Source: Pseudomonas sp. ACM7 (GTDB taxonomy: Bacteria > Pseudomonadota > Gammaproteobacteria > Pseudomonadales > Pseudomonadaceae). From it: 64,000 nt of DNA. Positions 55,801 to 63,256 of this stretch are shown here, piece by piece. The number at the start of each line of letters is the position of its first letter. The stretch's first letter is position 1. The notes below the pieces were generated by a model. That model was not told the origin of the DNA, searched no databases, and saw nothing but the letters and a program-made list of their open reading frames with translations. The stretch lies in NCBI RefSeq assembly GCF_004136015.1, contig NZ_CP024866.1, positions 5,491,969 through 5,555,968 on the forward strand, in the 5' to 3' direction. The translations under genes and the position numbers were made by a program.

Positions 55801-58560
55801 TAAGGCTTCGAACGGCAGCCAAACCAAAGGAAGGATCGCCCGCGTAAAGTGTTGGCTGGAGGTGCCCAGGGCCGCTGTCAAATGCTGCTCGATCGGAACG
55901 TCGACGGTTTTGTGCATGAGCTCCTGCAAGGCGCTCGACAGCGGTTGGATCAGTACCAGGATAAGCACCGCGAAGGTCCACGAACGCGGCTCCATTGCTC
56001 CAAGCCAGCCCCACAGCAACATTGTCAGGAAAGCGGTCGGCTCCAGACTACGCCGGAGATTGTCAAAAATTTTCCACCGAGCCACGGCGCAAAGGCGATT
56101 GCGTTCCAACCCTCCACCTGCCTTGGGCGTCCAGGGCATGACCCATGGCAGCAATTGCCAGTCCCCGCGAATCCAGCGATGCCGGCGCTTGACGTCGGTG
56201 CTGTAACGGGAGGGGTATTCTTCGAACAGTTGCACGTCGCTGAGTAATCCCGAGCGGGCATAACAACCCTCGATCAGGTCATGGCTAAGGATGCGGTTCT
56301 CCGGGAAACAGCCTTCCAGGGCGTGCTCGAAAGCATCCACGGCGTAGATCCCTTTGCCAATGAATGAACCGAGCTGGAAAAGATCCTGATAGACGTCCGA
56401 AACAGCGCGGGTGTAGGGATCGACGCCTGCATCGCTCCCGAACAGCCGGGCATAGGAAGAGCGTGCAGTACTCGGCAGACTGATACCCACTCGCGGTTGC
56501 AAAATCGCATAACCGCTGCTGATATGGCCCTGATGCGGATCGAACACGGGGTGGTTTAGCGGGTGCTCCATCGCGCCGATGCATTGCTGTGCAACATCAC
56601 GCGGTAGTTGGGTATCAGTGTCGAGGGTGATCACGTAACGAACGGGAGTCAGTGTCTGGATATCGCCAACGATCAGTGAAAAGTACTCCTGGCCACGGCC
56701 TCGCAGCAGGGCATTGAGCTCGGCGAGCTTGCCGCGTTTGCGCTCATAGCCCATCCAGGTCTGCTCTGCCTCGTTCCAGCGTCGTGGTCGGTGCAACAGG
56801 AAAAATCGGTCGTTGTCTGGGGCGGGGTATTTCTGATTTAACGCTTCTATCAGCCGCCGTGCCAGCAACAGCAGACTCGCATCCTGCTCCAGCTCCTGGG
56901 TGGGGGCATCCATGAAATCGGTGAGCAGGGCGAAGTGCAAATTGGCATCCCGATTGGCCAGGAAGCGTACTTCCAGGCCTTCGACCAACTCTTCGACATC
57001 TACGCAATGGGCTATCAGCGCGGGAATGACCACCAACGTGCGCGCTTGCACCGGGATACCCTGGCTGTAGTCCAGTCGGGGAAGAATGCAGGGGGGCATG
57101 GTGAGAGTGATCAGCCAATTGACCAGCCCGATGGCCAGGCGGCTGGACATCAGCAGCGTGGGTATCGCGAGCAATACCAGCAGGTATCCAGACCTTGCGT
57201 CGCGATAAACGGCCTCAAGGAAAGGCCAAGCGAACAATGTTGACAGGATCAGCACCAGACCCAGGTAGAAGGTCAGCGGTGCGCGAAGCAGCAGGCGTGC
57301 CCATTGCTCGCCCAAGGGCACCCGAGCGGCGATTCGATGCTCGAGCTCATTGAGTCCAGGGCCCACCAGGTAGTAACCCACATGTCCGGCCACATCGCCC
57401 TCGGGCGGTGGTCTTACCCGCGCATCGGCCAGCGCGATGGCCGCTCGCGCGACGTTTTCTTCAGTCTGGTCACAGTTCTTCGCCATGCGTTCGACCACAT
57501 GCCGATAGTGATCGCGGGTGGCGAAATCCATCCGCGCATAGATCCCTGCCGGGTCTGTGCGCAACACGTGCTCGACGTGGCTCAGATGCTCGACGAACTC
57601 CCGCCAGTCGGTGGCCGACAGCAGACGCAAGCTGGCGATGCTGTTGCCGATGGACACCTGATCGGCGGCTTGCTGCTGGGCATCCACCTGCACCAGTCGC
57701 TCGATATTGAGTCCTGACTCGCTGAGCATCTGCTCGATCCAGGCCAATGGCAGTATCAGCGCGGCACTTTGCCCTTGTAGCCGTCGCGCCAATTCAGCGA
57801 CGAATGATGAGGTCATCGGTGGCCCCGAGCGCGCCATGTCAGCCACTGTCAGGACCACGCTTTTGGCATCGCGTTCGGCGGTTTCGATCAAGTGATCGGC
57901 CCAGTCATTGGCCAGGTTGCGGTCATCCCAGTTAGCCATGACGCGCGAGGCTACTCGCCTCAGATTCTCGATCAGGGCCAGGCGCAGCATGATCGGAATC
58001 GCCCACAACTCGCCGAGAGTCAGTGGTGTGATCGTCTGATAGAACACTACAAAACGGCTCAGACTCTCCTCATCGACCCTGCCGTCGCCATGTGAAATGG
58101 TCTCCAGAGCGATGTCGTAGACCCGTGGCAATCCGGCCGACGGGCCATCGGCCAATTGCGGCAACTCACGGCTGTAGCCTCGGGGTAGGTGAGACTTGGT
58201 GGTGCGGATTTGCTCTTCGACCAGGTAATAGTTGTCCAGCAACCATTCCGCTGCCGGTGTTGCACGCCGGGCGGACAACGGTGCAGCAGTGAGCGCCTTG
58301 CAGCTACTGGCTAGCGTCGCCTCGTTGTCGGCTAGGCGCGCCAGCAGAGAGTCTTTCGCCGTGCGGCCACTAATATGGTGCTGTTGAGCCAGTAGAGTTC
58401 CATGGCTGGCCATCTGTTCGGCGCTGAACAACTCCGAGCGAAGCAGTGGTTCGTACTCGAATTTCCTACGTGATTCGCTCCACTGGCGATAGTAAATGGC
58501 AGGCAGACGCCAGAACTGGAAGAGTACATTGGTCCAATGACTGTCCATGTTTCCTTGCAT
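49879..58560 (-). CDS. Cyclic beta-1,2-glucan synthase-type GT84/GH94 multidomain protein
   Basis: 2893 residues from ATG 58560 (preceded by GAGAGAG), almost 8.7 kb. The N-terminal third has several membrane helices (about 415-470, 835-985) around a GT84 glycosyltransferase domain with the nucleotide-sugar motif ITLDTDTQLPRD and KRRHRWIRGDWQLLPW. A glucoamylase-like (GH144-related) region follows. The C-terminal half carries two GH94-type phosphorylase sandwich/barrel units with GCGDWNDGMNRVG, the catalytic aspartate motif. The layout is that of NdvB/Cgs, which initiates, elongates and cyclises periplasmic glucans and trims their length. It is alone on its strand; an inverted repeat lies about 140 bases upstream. 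Confidence 0.92.
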   Translation of the reverse strand: MQGNMDSHWTNVLFQFWRLPAIYYRQWSESRRKFEYEPLLRSELFSAEQMASHGTLLAQQHHISGRTAKDSLLARLADNEATLASSCKALTAAPLSARRATPAAEWLLDNYYLVEEQIRTTKSHLPRGYSRELPQLADGPSAGLPRVYDIALETISHGDGRVDEESLSRFVVFYQTITPLTLGELWAIPIMLRLALIENLRRVASRVMANWDDRNLANDWADHLIETAERDAKSVVLTVADMARSGPPMTSSFVAELARRLQGQSAALILPLAWIEQMLSESGLNIERLVQVDAQQQAADQVSIGNSIASLRLLSATDWREFVEHLSHVEHVLRTDPAGIYARMDFATRDHYRHVVERMAKNCDQTEENVARAAIALADARVRPPPEGDVAGHVGYYLVGPGLNELEHRIAARVPLGEQWARLLLRAPLTFYLGLVLILSTLFAWPFLEAVYRDARSGYLLVLLAIPTLLMSSRLAIGLVNWLITLTMPPCILPRLDYSQGIPVQARTLVVIPALIAHCVDVEELVEGLEVRFLANRDANLHFALLTDFMDAPTQELEQDASLLLLARRLIEALNQKYPAPDNDRFFLLHRPRRWNEAEQTWMGYERKRGKLAELNALLRGRGQEYFSLIVGDIQTLTPVRYVITLDTDTQLPRDVAQQCIGAMEHPLNHPVFDPHQGHISSGYAILQPRVGISLPSTARSSYARLFGSDAGVDPYTRAVSDVYQDLFQLGSFIGKGIYAVDAFEHALEGCFPENRILSHDLIEGCYARSGLLSDVQLFEEYPSRYSTDVKRRHRWIRGDWQLLPWVMPWTPKAGGGLERNRLCAVARWKIFDNLRRSLEPTAFLTMLLWGWLGAMEPRSWTFAVLILVLIQPLSSALQELMHKTVDVPIEQHLTAALGTSSQHFTRAILPLVWLPFEALYSLDAIGRTLWRMLISKRRLLQWNPSREVERSDSNKLSELYRTMWIAPLLTTVLFVLLLPTPNVLALAGPFLVLWLTSPAVAWWLSRPSPRAKFNPSAQELRFLRCLARKTWAFFDQYVGPADNWLPPDNIQEQPHPAIAHRTSPTNMGMALLSHLAAHDFGYLSSGRLLERLDQSLSSMAGLESYRRHFYNWYDTLTLKPLPPLYVSTVDSGNLAGLLLTLRPGLLDLIDAPLFDLRVVNGLIDTLDVLQDTLLAAGLDDHDVRTLQDEALVAQARVVSSPDDASETLLTLLERMSAPTALSDLATIGEAAFWLEALRAQCQDLQAELLSFRLPPAIDKAEPLALSWRQLAQLDVARWLPAQQAQVTSVQRLAVQRIASVTRLANLVDTMANMDFTFLYDSQRDLFAIGYNASEHKLDTGYYDLLASEARLTNYVVIAQGQLPQEGWFSLGRLLTSSGGIPVLLSWTGSMFEYLMPMLVMPNYEGTLLDQTCRAAVALQIEYGNHLGIPWGVSESGYNIQDAHFNYQYRAFGVPGLGLKRGLGEDTVVAPYASALALMVAPEASCRNLQRLAALGLAGRYGLYEAVDFTEARLQRGQRCAVVYSFMAHHQGMSLLALTCLLLDRPMQRRFESDPQFQATALLLQERVPKTAAQYLHASNAPVVDHASRVRETKLRVFADPDRKRPAVQLLSNGRYHVMVSSAGAGYSRSNEIAVTRWHEDFTCDNWGMFCYLRDVASGTFWSAAHQPTLRHPESYEAIFTDARAEFRVREQDFDTHTEIVVSPEDDIELRRLHITNRARTRRSIELTSYTEVVLASAISDAMHPAFSNLFVQTELLRPLQAIICTRRPRSSQETVPWMCHLLAAHGVDVDAISYETDRARFIGRGRSVVAPAAMDDEVEQLSGTAGPVLDPIVSIRCRITLAPGQTATIDLVTGLADSRDNCLHLINKYRDRHLADRVFDLAWTHSQVLLRQLNASLSDARLFEQMAASIIYASAALRAESSVLVANRRNQSSLWGQAISGDLPIVLLQINDLANIEFVQQMVKAHAYWRQKGLSVDLVIWNEDQAGYRQQLHDLIMGLVTSGSEASLVDRPGGIFVRQAQQLSGEDRTLMLSVARLVLNDSHGSLADQVHRRRADPLLPRLEPSLVRVEQPPVAGATQTDAALILNNPYGGFSPDGNEYVVILRPGQPTPAPWVNVLANAQFGTVISESGGAYTWSENAHEYRLTPWHSDPISDPSGEALYLRDEDTGHFWSPTPQPCPGSGLYRTRHGFGYSVFEYEEDGIHTELWVYVALDAPIKFSRLKIRNTSGRPRRLSATCYVEWVLGDLRGKSAMHVVTEVDPFSGALFARNAFSIEFSGRVAFLDTDSTGRSFSGDRAEFLGRNGNLQAPAALTRARLSGRCGGGFDPCAAMQVALDLADGESQDVVFRLGAEQDAKSATRLVQKYRGAKASAGELDAVRLHWRTTLGAIQIQTPDPAIDVLVNGWLMYQVIACRFCARSGYYQSGGAIGFRDQLQDSMAMIHADPAAARRHLLLCAAHQYPEGDVQHWWHPPQSRGVRTGCSDDFLWLPLATSRYVYITGDRSVLSEVVGYIEGRALTAGEESYYDLPGTSQLQESLYQHCVRAIEHGLKRGSHGLPLMGCGDWNDGMNRVGEQGLGESVWLGFFGYEVLLQFSSTAQLEGDRVFAQRCTEQAATLRVSLEDQAWDGAWYRRAYFDDGQVLGSAGNEECRIDSIAQSWSVLSGAASQVRRRTAMDSLDLHLVRRDTGVVLLLDPPFDKGALDPGYIKGYVPGVRENGGQYTHAAVWASMAFARLGDSDKAWELLRMINPVSRRSAAQIETYKVEPYVMAADVYGVAPHTGRGGWTWYTGSAGWMYRLIVESLLGLTRCANSLHIEPVLPADWPGFTLHYWFGATLYHIEVRQNEDATRTLSLDGTLLTDATLGLLDDGIEHRIVATFPKSTVVNEGHVTSTS

Positions 58561-58897
58561 GACACTCTCTCGACGAATGGCGTGATGAGGGTGGCAGTGC
58601 TCCCGACGCTGCTCTTGACCTGATAGCTGTGTCACGAGCACCTTGCATCACACAACGATGGCAGGCTTCGAGTCTGCCAAAGGAGGCTGGCCAAAGTCTG
58701 TATGCTAACGAGCATAGCTGCGTCCACGGTTGGCCGGAAGGTGATGTCACCTGGTTTGCGACATAACTGAAGTTAGCGTCACACCGTCGCAGTGCAAGGC
58801 TTGACCTTTTCTGCTGAGCTCAATCGAGAGGGCGCCAGAGTCGTTCCATCCGAACGGGAACAGGCCGAGGGCACAAGCGACGCGGTTTTAGATCACC
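58561..58897. other. Upstream region of the glucan synthase
   Basis: No credible gene in about 335 bases. TATGCT-AACG-AGCATA at 58701-58716 is a perfect six-base inverted repeat that could be an operator for the glucan synthase promoter. Confidence 0.4.
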
Positions 58898-59100
58898 TCA
58901 AATAATCAAGGTAGTCCCAGTGCCAGATTCTCTTGCAGAGGATCCAGGAGGTCGCGCATTCAGTGAACCTCCCGGTCTTCCGGGTCCAATTGCGCGTTTG
59001 ATCCACACGCAAGCCTCGGCCATTCCCTCGCGCAGATCCTCAGCATCGTCTTCGGACGTTTCGGCAGCACTTTCGAGTTGACGAACTTCTTCGCGTGGCT
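58898..59100 (-). pseudogene. Unrecognised acidic ORF fragment
   Basis: A minus-strand frame ending at TGA 58898 reads AELNEPREEVRQLESAAE, then DDAEDLREGMAEACVWIK, charged and helix-prone, with no plausible start codon in frame upstream before a TAA. It looks like the tail of a small cytoplasmic protein whose beginning has been lost. No family is recognised. Confidence 0.25.
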
Positions 59101-59123
59101 CGTTCAGCTCCGCGCTCGGGTCG

Positions 59124-59342
59124 ATGCATTGCGCCGTCAGGCGTCGGGTCTTGTTTGCCGACTTGGTTATCGTAGCGTCGAAAGCAGAGCTGCCCGATCT
59201 GAACGCAGCGAAGCGAGTGAAGGCGCATTACCTGGTCACTCTGGCGCTTCAGTCGTACAAGGCCCAGGTGAGCGGTGCAACCTGTTTGGCAGGTGAGTCG
59301 CGCGGAAAAATAATAAAACGCGGCATAAATATATTGATATGA
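59124..59342 (+). CDS. Hypothetical small protein
   Basis: 72 residues from ATG 59124. The core KAELPDLNAAKRVKAHYL and VTLALQSYKAQV is helical and protein-like, but the first residues (MHCAVRRR) are not, so the start may be wrong or lost. A perfect intrinsic terminator 60 bases after the stop supports it as a transcribed gene. No ribosome site is evident and no family is recognised. Confidence 0.4.
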   Translation: MHCAVRRRVLFADLVIVASKAELPDLNAAKRVKAHYLVTLALQSYKAQVSGATCLAGESRGKIIKRGINILI

Positions 59343-59404
59343 CGGGGATTTATGCGTGCTTTTTCCATGATGTGCAATTCACGCATCACGCACACGAATA
59401 TCTG

Positions 59405-59429
59405 AACCCGGCCAGTGCGCCGGGTTTTT
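59405..59429 (+). terminator. Intrinsic terminator
   Basis: AACCCGGC and GCCGGGTT form an eight-base perfect stem around CAGTGC, followed by a T-run. It ends whatever transcript runs through 59124-59342. Confidence 0.8.
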
Positions 59430-59525
59430 CATTTGCGCCGCTCGTCTACTCGAATGCACGCTGCCTAGGCGCCAACTTCAAATCTGTACGGCCCGGAAAA
59501 TCTGGACCTCTGTTGTGAGGTGCGT

Positions 59526-59756
59526 ATGTCTACCGATTTGAGTTTCCAAGACAAGACGGTGCAAGGTACTGTCCCTTCCAATCCTGAGCCAGGTACAGAT
59601 GAGCCGACGCTGGATCCTAAAGATCGCGGCAAATTCGATCCTCTGGAACGCCCGGACAATGTAAAGGAGGAGCGTCCAGAGGATTGGAAGGCTCCAGCTG
59701 ACAGGGATCTGCCAGAGGCGGATGAAGAAACGCCACTATCTGACGACAGGCGATAA
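59526..59756 (+). CDS. Small acidic, proline-rich hypothetical protein
   Basis: 76 residues from ATG 59526 with a good GAGG ribosome site. Composition is dominated by D, E, P and K (DEPTLDPKDRGKFDPLER, PEADEETPLSDD), with no hydrophobic core, so it is likely disordered. It is bracketed by two intrinsic terminators, which suggests a single-gene transcript. No family is recognised. Confidence 0.7.
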   Translation: MSTDLSFQDKTVQGTVPSNPEPGTDEPTLDPKDRGKFDPLERPDNVKEERPEDWKAPADRDLPEADEETPLSDDRR

Positions 59757-59763
59757 GAATCAG

Positions 59764-59789
59764 AGCCCGACCATTGAGTCGGGCTTTTT
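59764..59789 (+). terminator. Intrinsic terminator used as a group II intron target
   Basis: AGCCCGAC and GTCGGGCT form an eight-base stem around CATTGA, followed by TTTT. It closes the small acidic gene. The next base, 59790, starts a class C group II intron. Confidence 0.85.
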
Positions 59790-60452
59790 GTGTGCGCCCA
59801 GCATGGGCGCAATCTTGTGGGTGAAAGTCCCGCCGTAAGCTGATCACAGCGAACGAAGTGAAGCGCAACTGCATGAGGGTGACCGAATGTGGGGAGGAAG
59901 CGTGAATCGAAGCCATGAGCCGATGTACAAGAACCGGATAAAAGGCGCGGCAGGATCAGGGCGAGCGGGCACAAAACCGCGAAGCTCTTGTGGTCAAGGG
60001 TCAGGCTGTGTAAATCCGGCGGTTGTGTGGTGAAGGATTGCGTTCTTACCTGGGGAGATCTCGCCTTATGCCTGAAAGGGCGACGGTGCCAGCCGGAGCG
60101 AGAAGTCAGCAGAGGCCGTAGTAGTCTTTTTTTTTGACGAAGGGCTGAACGAGAGAAAGCGTTATAGGCCATGTTGATGCGAAAGACCGGAAGTCAGATG
60201 CCTGCCAAACGCGGGATGGAGACTGCGAGCGGTGAAGCCGTGAGAAGTCCCGTCAGCGACGAGGTCAATCGCCCGCAAGATGAATCCGACAACGCAGGGC
60301 AAGGGCTGCTGGATCGGGCCTTTGCGAGAGAAAACCTGAAACGGGCGTGGAAGCGAGTCAAGGCCAACAAGGGGGCAGCGGGAGTCGATGGTCTGGACAT
60401 TGAACAGACCGCCGAGCATCTACTGAGCCAGTTAGTGAATGATCAACGCTGA
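59790..60452 (+). mobile_element. Class C group II intron, 3' truncated
   Basis: The 5' end GTGTGCGCCC immediately follows the terminator, the insertion preference of bacterial class C introns. The first 380 bases are RNA-like with paired segments and no long frame, as expected for domains I-III. The RT frame starts at 60171. The element is cut off at about 60452; RT core, domains V-VI and the 3' junction are missing, so it cannot move or splice. Confidence 0.8.
60171..60452 (+). pseudogene. Group II intron reverse transcriptase, N-terminal fragment
   Basis: 93 codons: [20 protein letters not shown], then [20 protein letters not shown] and AAGVDGLDI, the RT0/RT1 start of class C intron proteins (NLxxAxxRVxxNKGxxGVDG). 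It ends in unrelated sequence (VNDQR) and a stop. All catalytic motifs are downstream and missing. Confidence 0.8.
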
Positions 60453-60639
60453 TGTGGGAGATCCAGTTCAATTCGCGGATTGGGATGGGTGGTAAGCCGC
60501 AGCTTCACATATTTGATCAGGATGAGCCGCCTTGCCGAGAATTTTGACTTCCCAGATAAGTGACACCGCACTCAGCGAGCACAATGCCAGGATGTTCGGA
60601 TCGCCAAAGGAGCGCTTGGATTTTTACCGACGGGAGATT

Positions 60640-60835
60640 CAGTACGAGACGATCCCGAGACCGGTATACATGTCCAGACCGAATCCCACCAGGCCTTCGG
60701 TGTAACCCGATTCGGCCTTGAGAATGAAGCCTTGCGCCCACTCCTCGATCTTCGATTGAGCCGGAGCGTTTGAATCCCGAAGGTCATGGTTGTAGTAAAA
60801 ATTGCGCATCAGCACTGTGGCTTTATCCATTTCGG
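60640..60835 (-). pseudogene. OprD-family porin fragment
   Basis: The minus strand reads KATVLMRNFYYNHDLRD, then QSKIEEWAQGFILKAESGYT and EGLVGFGLDMYTGLGI, the first barrel strands of OprD-type substrate-specific porins. Signal peptide and the remaining roughly 330 residues are missing. The 190 bases between the intron fragment and this piece are unassigned. Confidence 0.75.
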
Positions 60836-60974
60836 CCATTCGAGCTATGACTGTCACGTAGTCTGGTTAGCCCGAAACCGGATGGCAGGCAAAAAAACCG
60901 CAGAGCTTATTTGAGTCCGGGAGGTAGCTCGAGACATATCTTGGAGCCAACACTTCCAGGCATCGTCGATGCAA

Positions 60975-61091
60975 TCAGCGCCGATCCAGCCACACCGTTT
61001 GTGCGTTACAGAATTCGCGCACCCCGAAATGCGACAGCTCTCGGCCAAAACCGCTTTTCTTCACGCCGCCGAAGGTGACGCGAGGGTCGGT
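60975..61091 (-). pseudogene. Aldehyde dehydrogenase, C-terminal fragment
   Basis: The minus strand reads [20 protein letters not shown], then LSHFGVREFCNAQTVW and a stop at 60975. This is the conserved tail of succinate-semialdehyde/aldehyde dehydrogenases (PFGGVKxSGxGRELSHFG). Only about 38 residues remain. It abuts the folD fragment on the same strand. Confidence 0.75.
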
Positions 61092-61092
61092 T

Positions 61093-61497
61093 TCAGTACC
61101 GAGCAGCAGTATTACTCTCAATCGCCTCTGCCGCTGTCAGCGTATTTCTCATCAAACAAGCAACGGTCATTGGACCCACGCCGCCCGGGACTGGAGTCAT
61201 GGCCGCTGCGACGTCCTTCGCAGAGTTGAAATCTACGTCACCCACCAGCACCGATACTCCGTTCTTTTCGATTCTGTTGATACCTACGTCGATGACCACT
61301 GCGCCTGGCTTTATCGCGCTTGCATCGATAAATTCAGCCCGGCCAATCGCCACCACCAGGATGTCAGCCTGACGACATTCGGCGATTAGATCTCGCGTGC
61401 GCGAGTGAACAATTGTGACGGTGCAGTTTTCCTGCAGAAGCAAATTCGCCATTGGCTTGCCGACGATGTTCGACCTACCGACAATCACCGCTGGTAC
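61093..61497 (-). pseudogene. folD: FolD, C-terminal half
   Basis: About 134 residues of methylene-tetrahydrofolate dehydrogenase/cyclohydrolase: [19 protein letters not shown] (NADP site), [14 protein letters not shown] and [20 protein letters not shown], the signature near the C-terminus. The N-terminal catalytic part with the conserved lysine is absent, replaced at about 61497 by an ABC-ATPase fragment. A functional folD must exist elsewhere. Confidence 0.85.
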
Positions 61498-61640
61498 GCA
61501 GCGAGGCTTTCACGGTGGCCGATGCTGACTACCGTTATGTTGGTGGCTGATAATGCTTGATTCAGGTGACGTTCTGCGTTCTCGTCCAGTCCAGAGGTGG
61601 CTTCGTCGAGGAACAGCAACGTTGGATATATCAACCAATA
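61490..61640 (-). pseudogene. ABC transporter ATPase fragment (Walker B region)
   Basis: The minus strand reads LIYPTLLFLDEATSGLDE, then [17 protein letters not shown]. This is the Walker B and switch-histidine section of an ABC ATPase, resembling SbmA/YddA-type exporters. Walker A is absent. It fuses directly into the folD fragment. Confidence 0.7.
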
Positions 61641-61720
61641 GCTGCGAGTCCCCGACGATGATGGCGGGATTTGGCTTTCATCGCGCGTCAGGCGGATACG
61701 GGGTCCCTCGACCAACGGCT

Positions 61721-61868
61721 AATAGCGTTCGGCGGCATCGGCGCTGATCAGGTTCAGGTCCAGCGGTGCGAAGTGACTGCGACGGGCGCAGTTTTCATTT
61801 TCCGAGATGCCCACTAAGGCCTTGAATGTCAGCAGCAGGGCTTTGGCTTCGGTCAACGTGCGCTTCAT
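61721..61868 (-). CDS. Small ORF of unknown function
   Basis: ATG 61868 opens a 48-codon frame (MKRTLTEAKALLLTFKALVG, then ENENCARRSHFAPLDLNL) ending at about 61721. Composition is plausible, but there is no recognised family or strong ribosome site. It may be another fragment in the row of broken genes. Confidence 0.3.
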
Positions 61869-61900
61869 GCATCTGCCGAGGTACGCTTTAGAATAGGGTT

Positions 61901-63256
61901 TCAGTGCTTATTTGTTTTCAGTGATACCGAGACACATAACCCGCTTTTTTGATTCTCGTCCGAGAAGCTCAATCGTATCTGTGCCCCCGTGCGATCGGCT
62001 ATCGCCTGAACAATGGACAACCCCAATCCGGACCCAGCCTCATCGGTCCCCAGGCTGCGATAAAACGGATCAAACACCCGCGCTCGCTCCTCAATCGTGA
62101 TCCCTGGCCCCGAGTCCTTGATCTGCAGCAGCGCCGCGCCGTTATCCATGACCACTGAAAGATCAATCCGGCCACCCTGCGGTGTATAGCGAATCGCGTT
62201 GTCCACCAGGTTTTTGACCAGCGTCATCAAATCCATCTCATTGATCAGCACCCGCACGTCCTGTTCACCCTCAACACCGATGTCCAGGCGTTTGAGGTCG
62301 GCCAGCGGCAGCAGATCTTCCAGCACCCGTCGATAGACGTCATGCACCGAAACCGGCGACGTCGGCTCCCGGGTGTCGGATTGCACCTTGGCCAGGGTCA
62401 GCAGTTGATCAATCAGGTTTCTACCGCGCTCGATGCCTCGGCGCAGTGGCACCAGGCGCTCGTGGGCCACGGCCGACATCTCCGCGGCGGCCAGGCGTTC
62501 GGCTTGCAAGGAGAGGGCCGTCAGCGGCGAGCGAAGTTCGTGGGCCGCATCGGCGACGAAGCGGCGCTGGGTTTCCATGGCGTTCGCCACGCGTGCGAGC
62601 AAGCGATTGATCGCCACCACGAAAGGCCGGATTTCGGTGGGTAGATGGCTTTCGTCAATCGGGTGCAGTTCCTGTTCGGCGCGCTGATCGATTTCCGACG
62701 ACAGTGTGGCGATGGGCCGAAACAGCTTGCGCACCAGGTCGCTGACCACCAGCAACAGCACCGGAAATAAAATCAGAAACGGCAGCAGGCTGCGCCAGGC
62801 ACTTTCGCGGGCGTCCTTGTTACGGGCACCGGTTTCCTGGGCAACGGCAATGCGTTCGCCACGGGCGGTGGTCCGGACCAGCACCCGAAACGCTTCGCCG
62901 CCGACATTCACCGTGGACAAGCCATCGGCCAGCGTCGTCGGGAAGGGCAGTGGTGTGACGTCATCATCGGTTCCGGAGGCGCTGCTGCCATCGGCCAGGT
63001 ACTGAATCATCAGCCTGGATTCCTCATCGTCGCCGGCAATGCCTTTGCCCTCGGGATACTTGAGCGTCATGTGTTGCCGGTCAAACAGCACGGCGACCTG
63101 GCGCAACGTGGCGTCCTGCATCTCGTGGGCTTCATCGAATGCGGAAATGAACGCAAAGATCCCGGCCACCAGCGCGACAATCAGGATCGCCAGCGACAGG
63201 GTGACGGACAGCCTGAGTTGTACTGATTCACTCAAGCGTTTTTTGAAACCATCCAT
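61901..63256 (-). CDS. Sensor histidine kinase (QseC/TctE type)
   Basis: 451 residues. TM helix (about 18-40), a periplasmic domain of about 115 residues, second TM helix (about 155-175), HisKA with DAAHELRSPLTALSLQ, HATPase with NLVDNAIRYTP and GSGLGLSIVQAI. Its start overlaps the regulator gene by 25 bases on the same strand, so the two are one operon. The signal is unknown. Confidence 0.92.
   Translation of the reverse strand: MDGFKKRLSESVQLRLSVTLSLAILIVALVAGIFAFISAFDEAHEMQDATLRQVAVLFDRQHMTLKYPEGKGIAGDDEESRLMIQYLADGSSASGTDDDVTPLPFPTTLADGLSTVNVGGEAFRVLVRTTARGERIAVAQETGARNKDARESAWRSLLPFLILFPVLLLVVSDLVRKLFRPIATLSSEIDQRAEQELHPIDESHLPTEIRPFVVAINRLLARVANAMETQRRFVADAAHELRSPLTALSLQAERLAAAEMSAVAHERLVPLRRGIERGRNLIDQLLTLAKVQSDTREPTSPVSVHDVYRRVLEDLLPLADLKRLDIGVEGEQDVRVLINEMDLMTLVKNLVDNAIRYTPQGGRIDLSVVMDNGAALLQIKDSGPGITIEERARVFDPFYRSLGTDEAGSGLGLSIVQAIADRTGAQIRLSFSDENQKSGLCVSVSLKTNKH

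Noticed and set aside
59465..60172. 235-codon minus-strand frame over the acidic gene and intron
   Set aside because: It overlaps an intron RNA region and a terminator; such frames are a known artefact of group II intron DNA.
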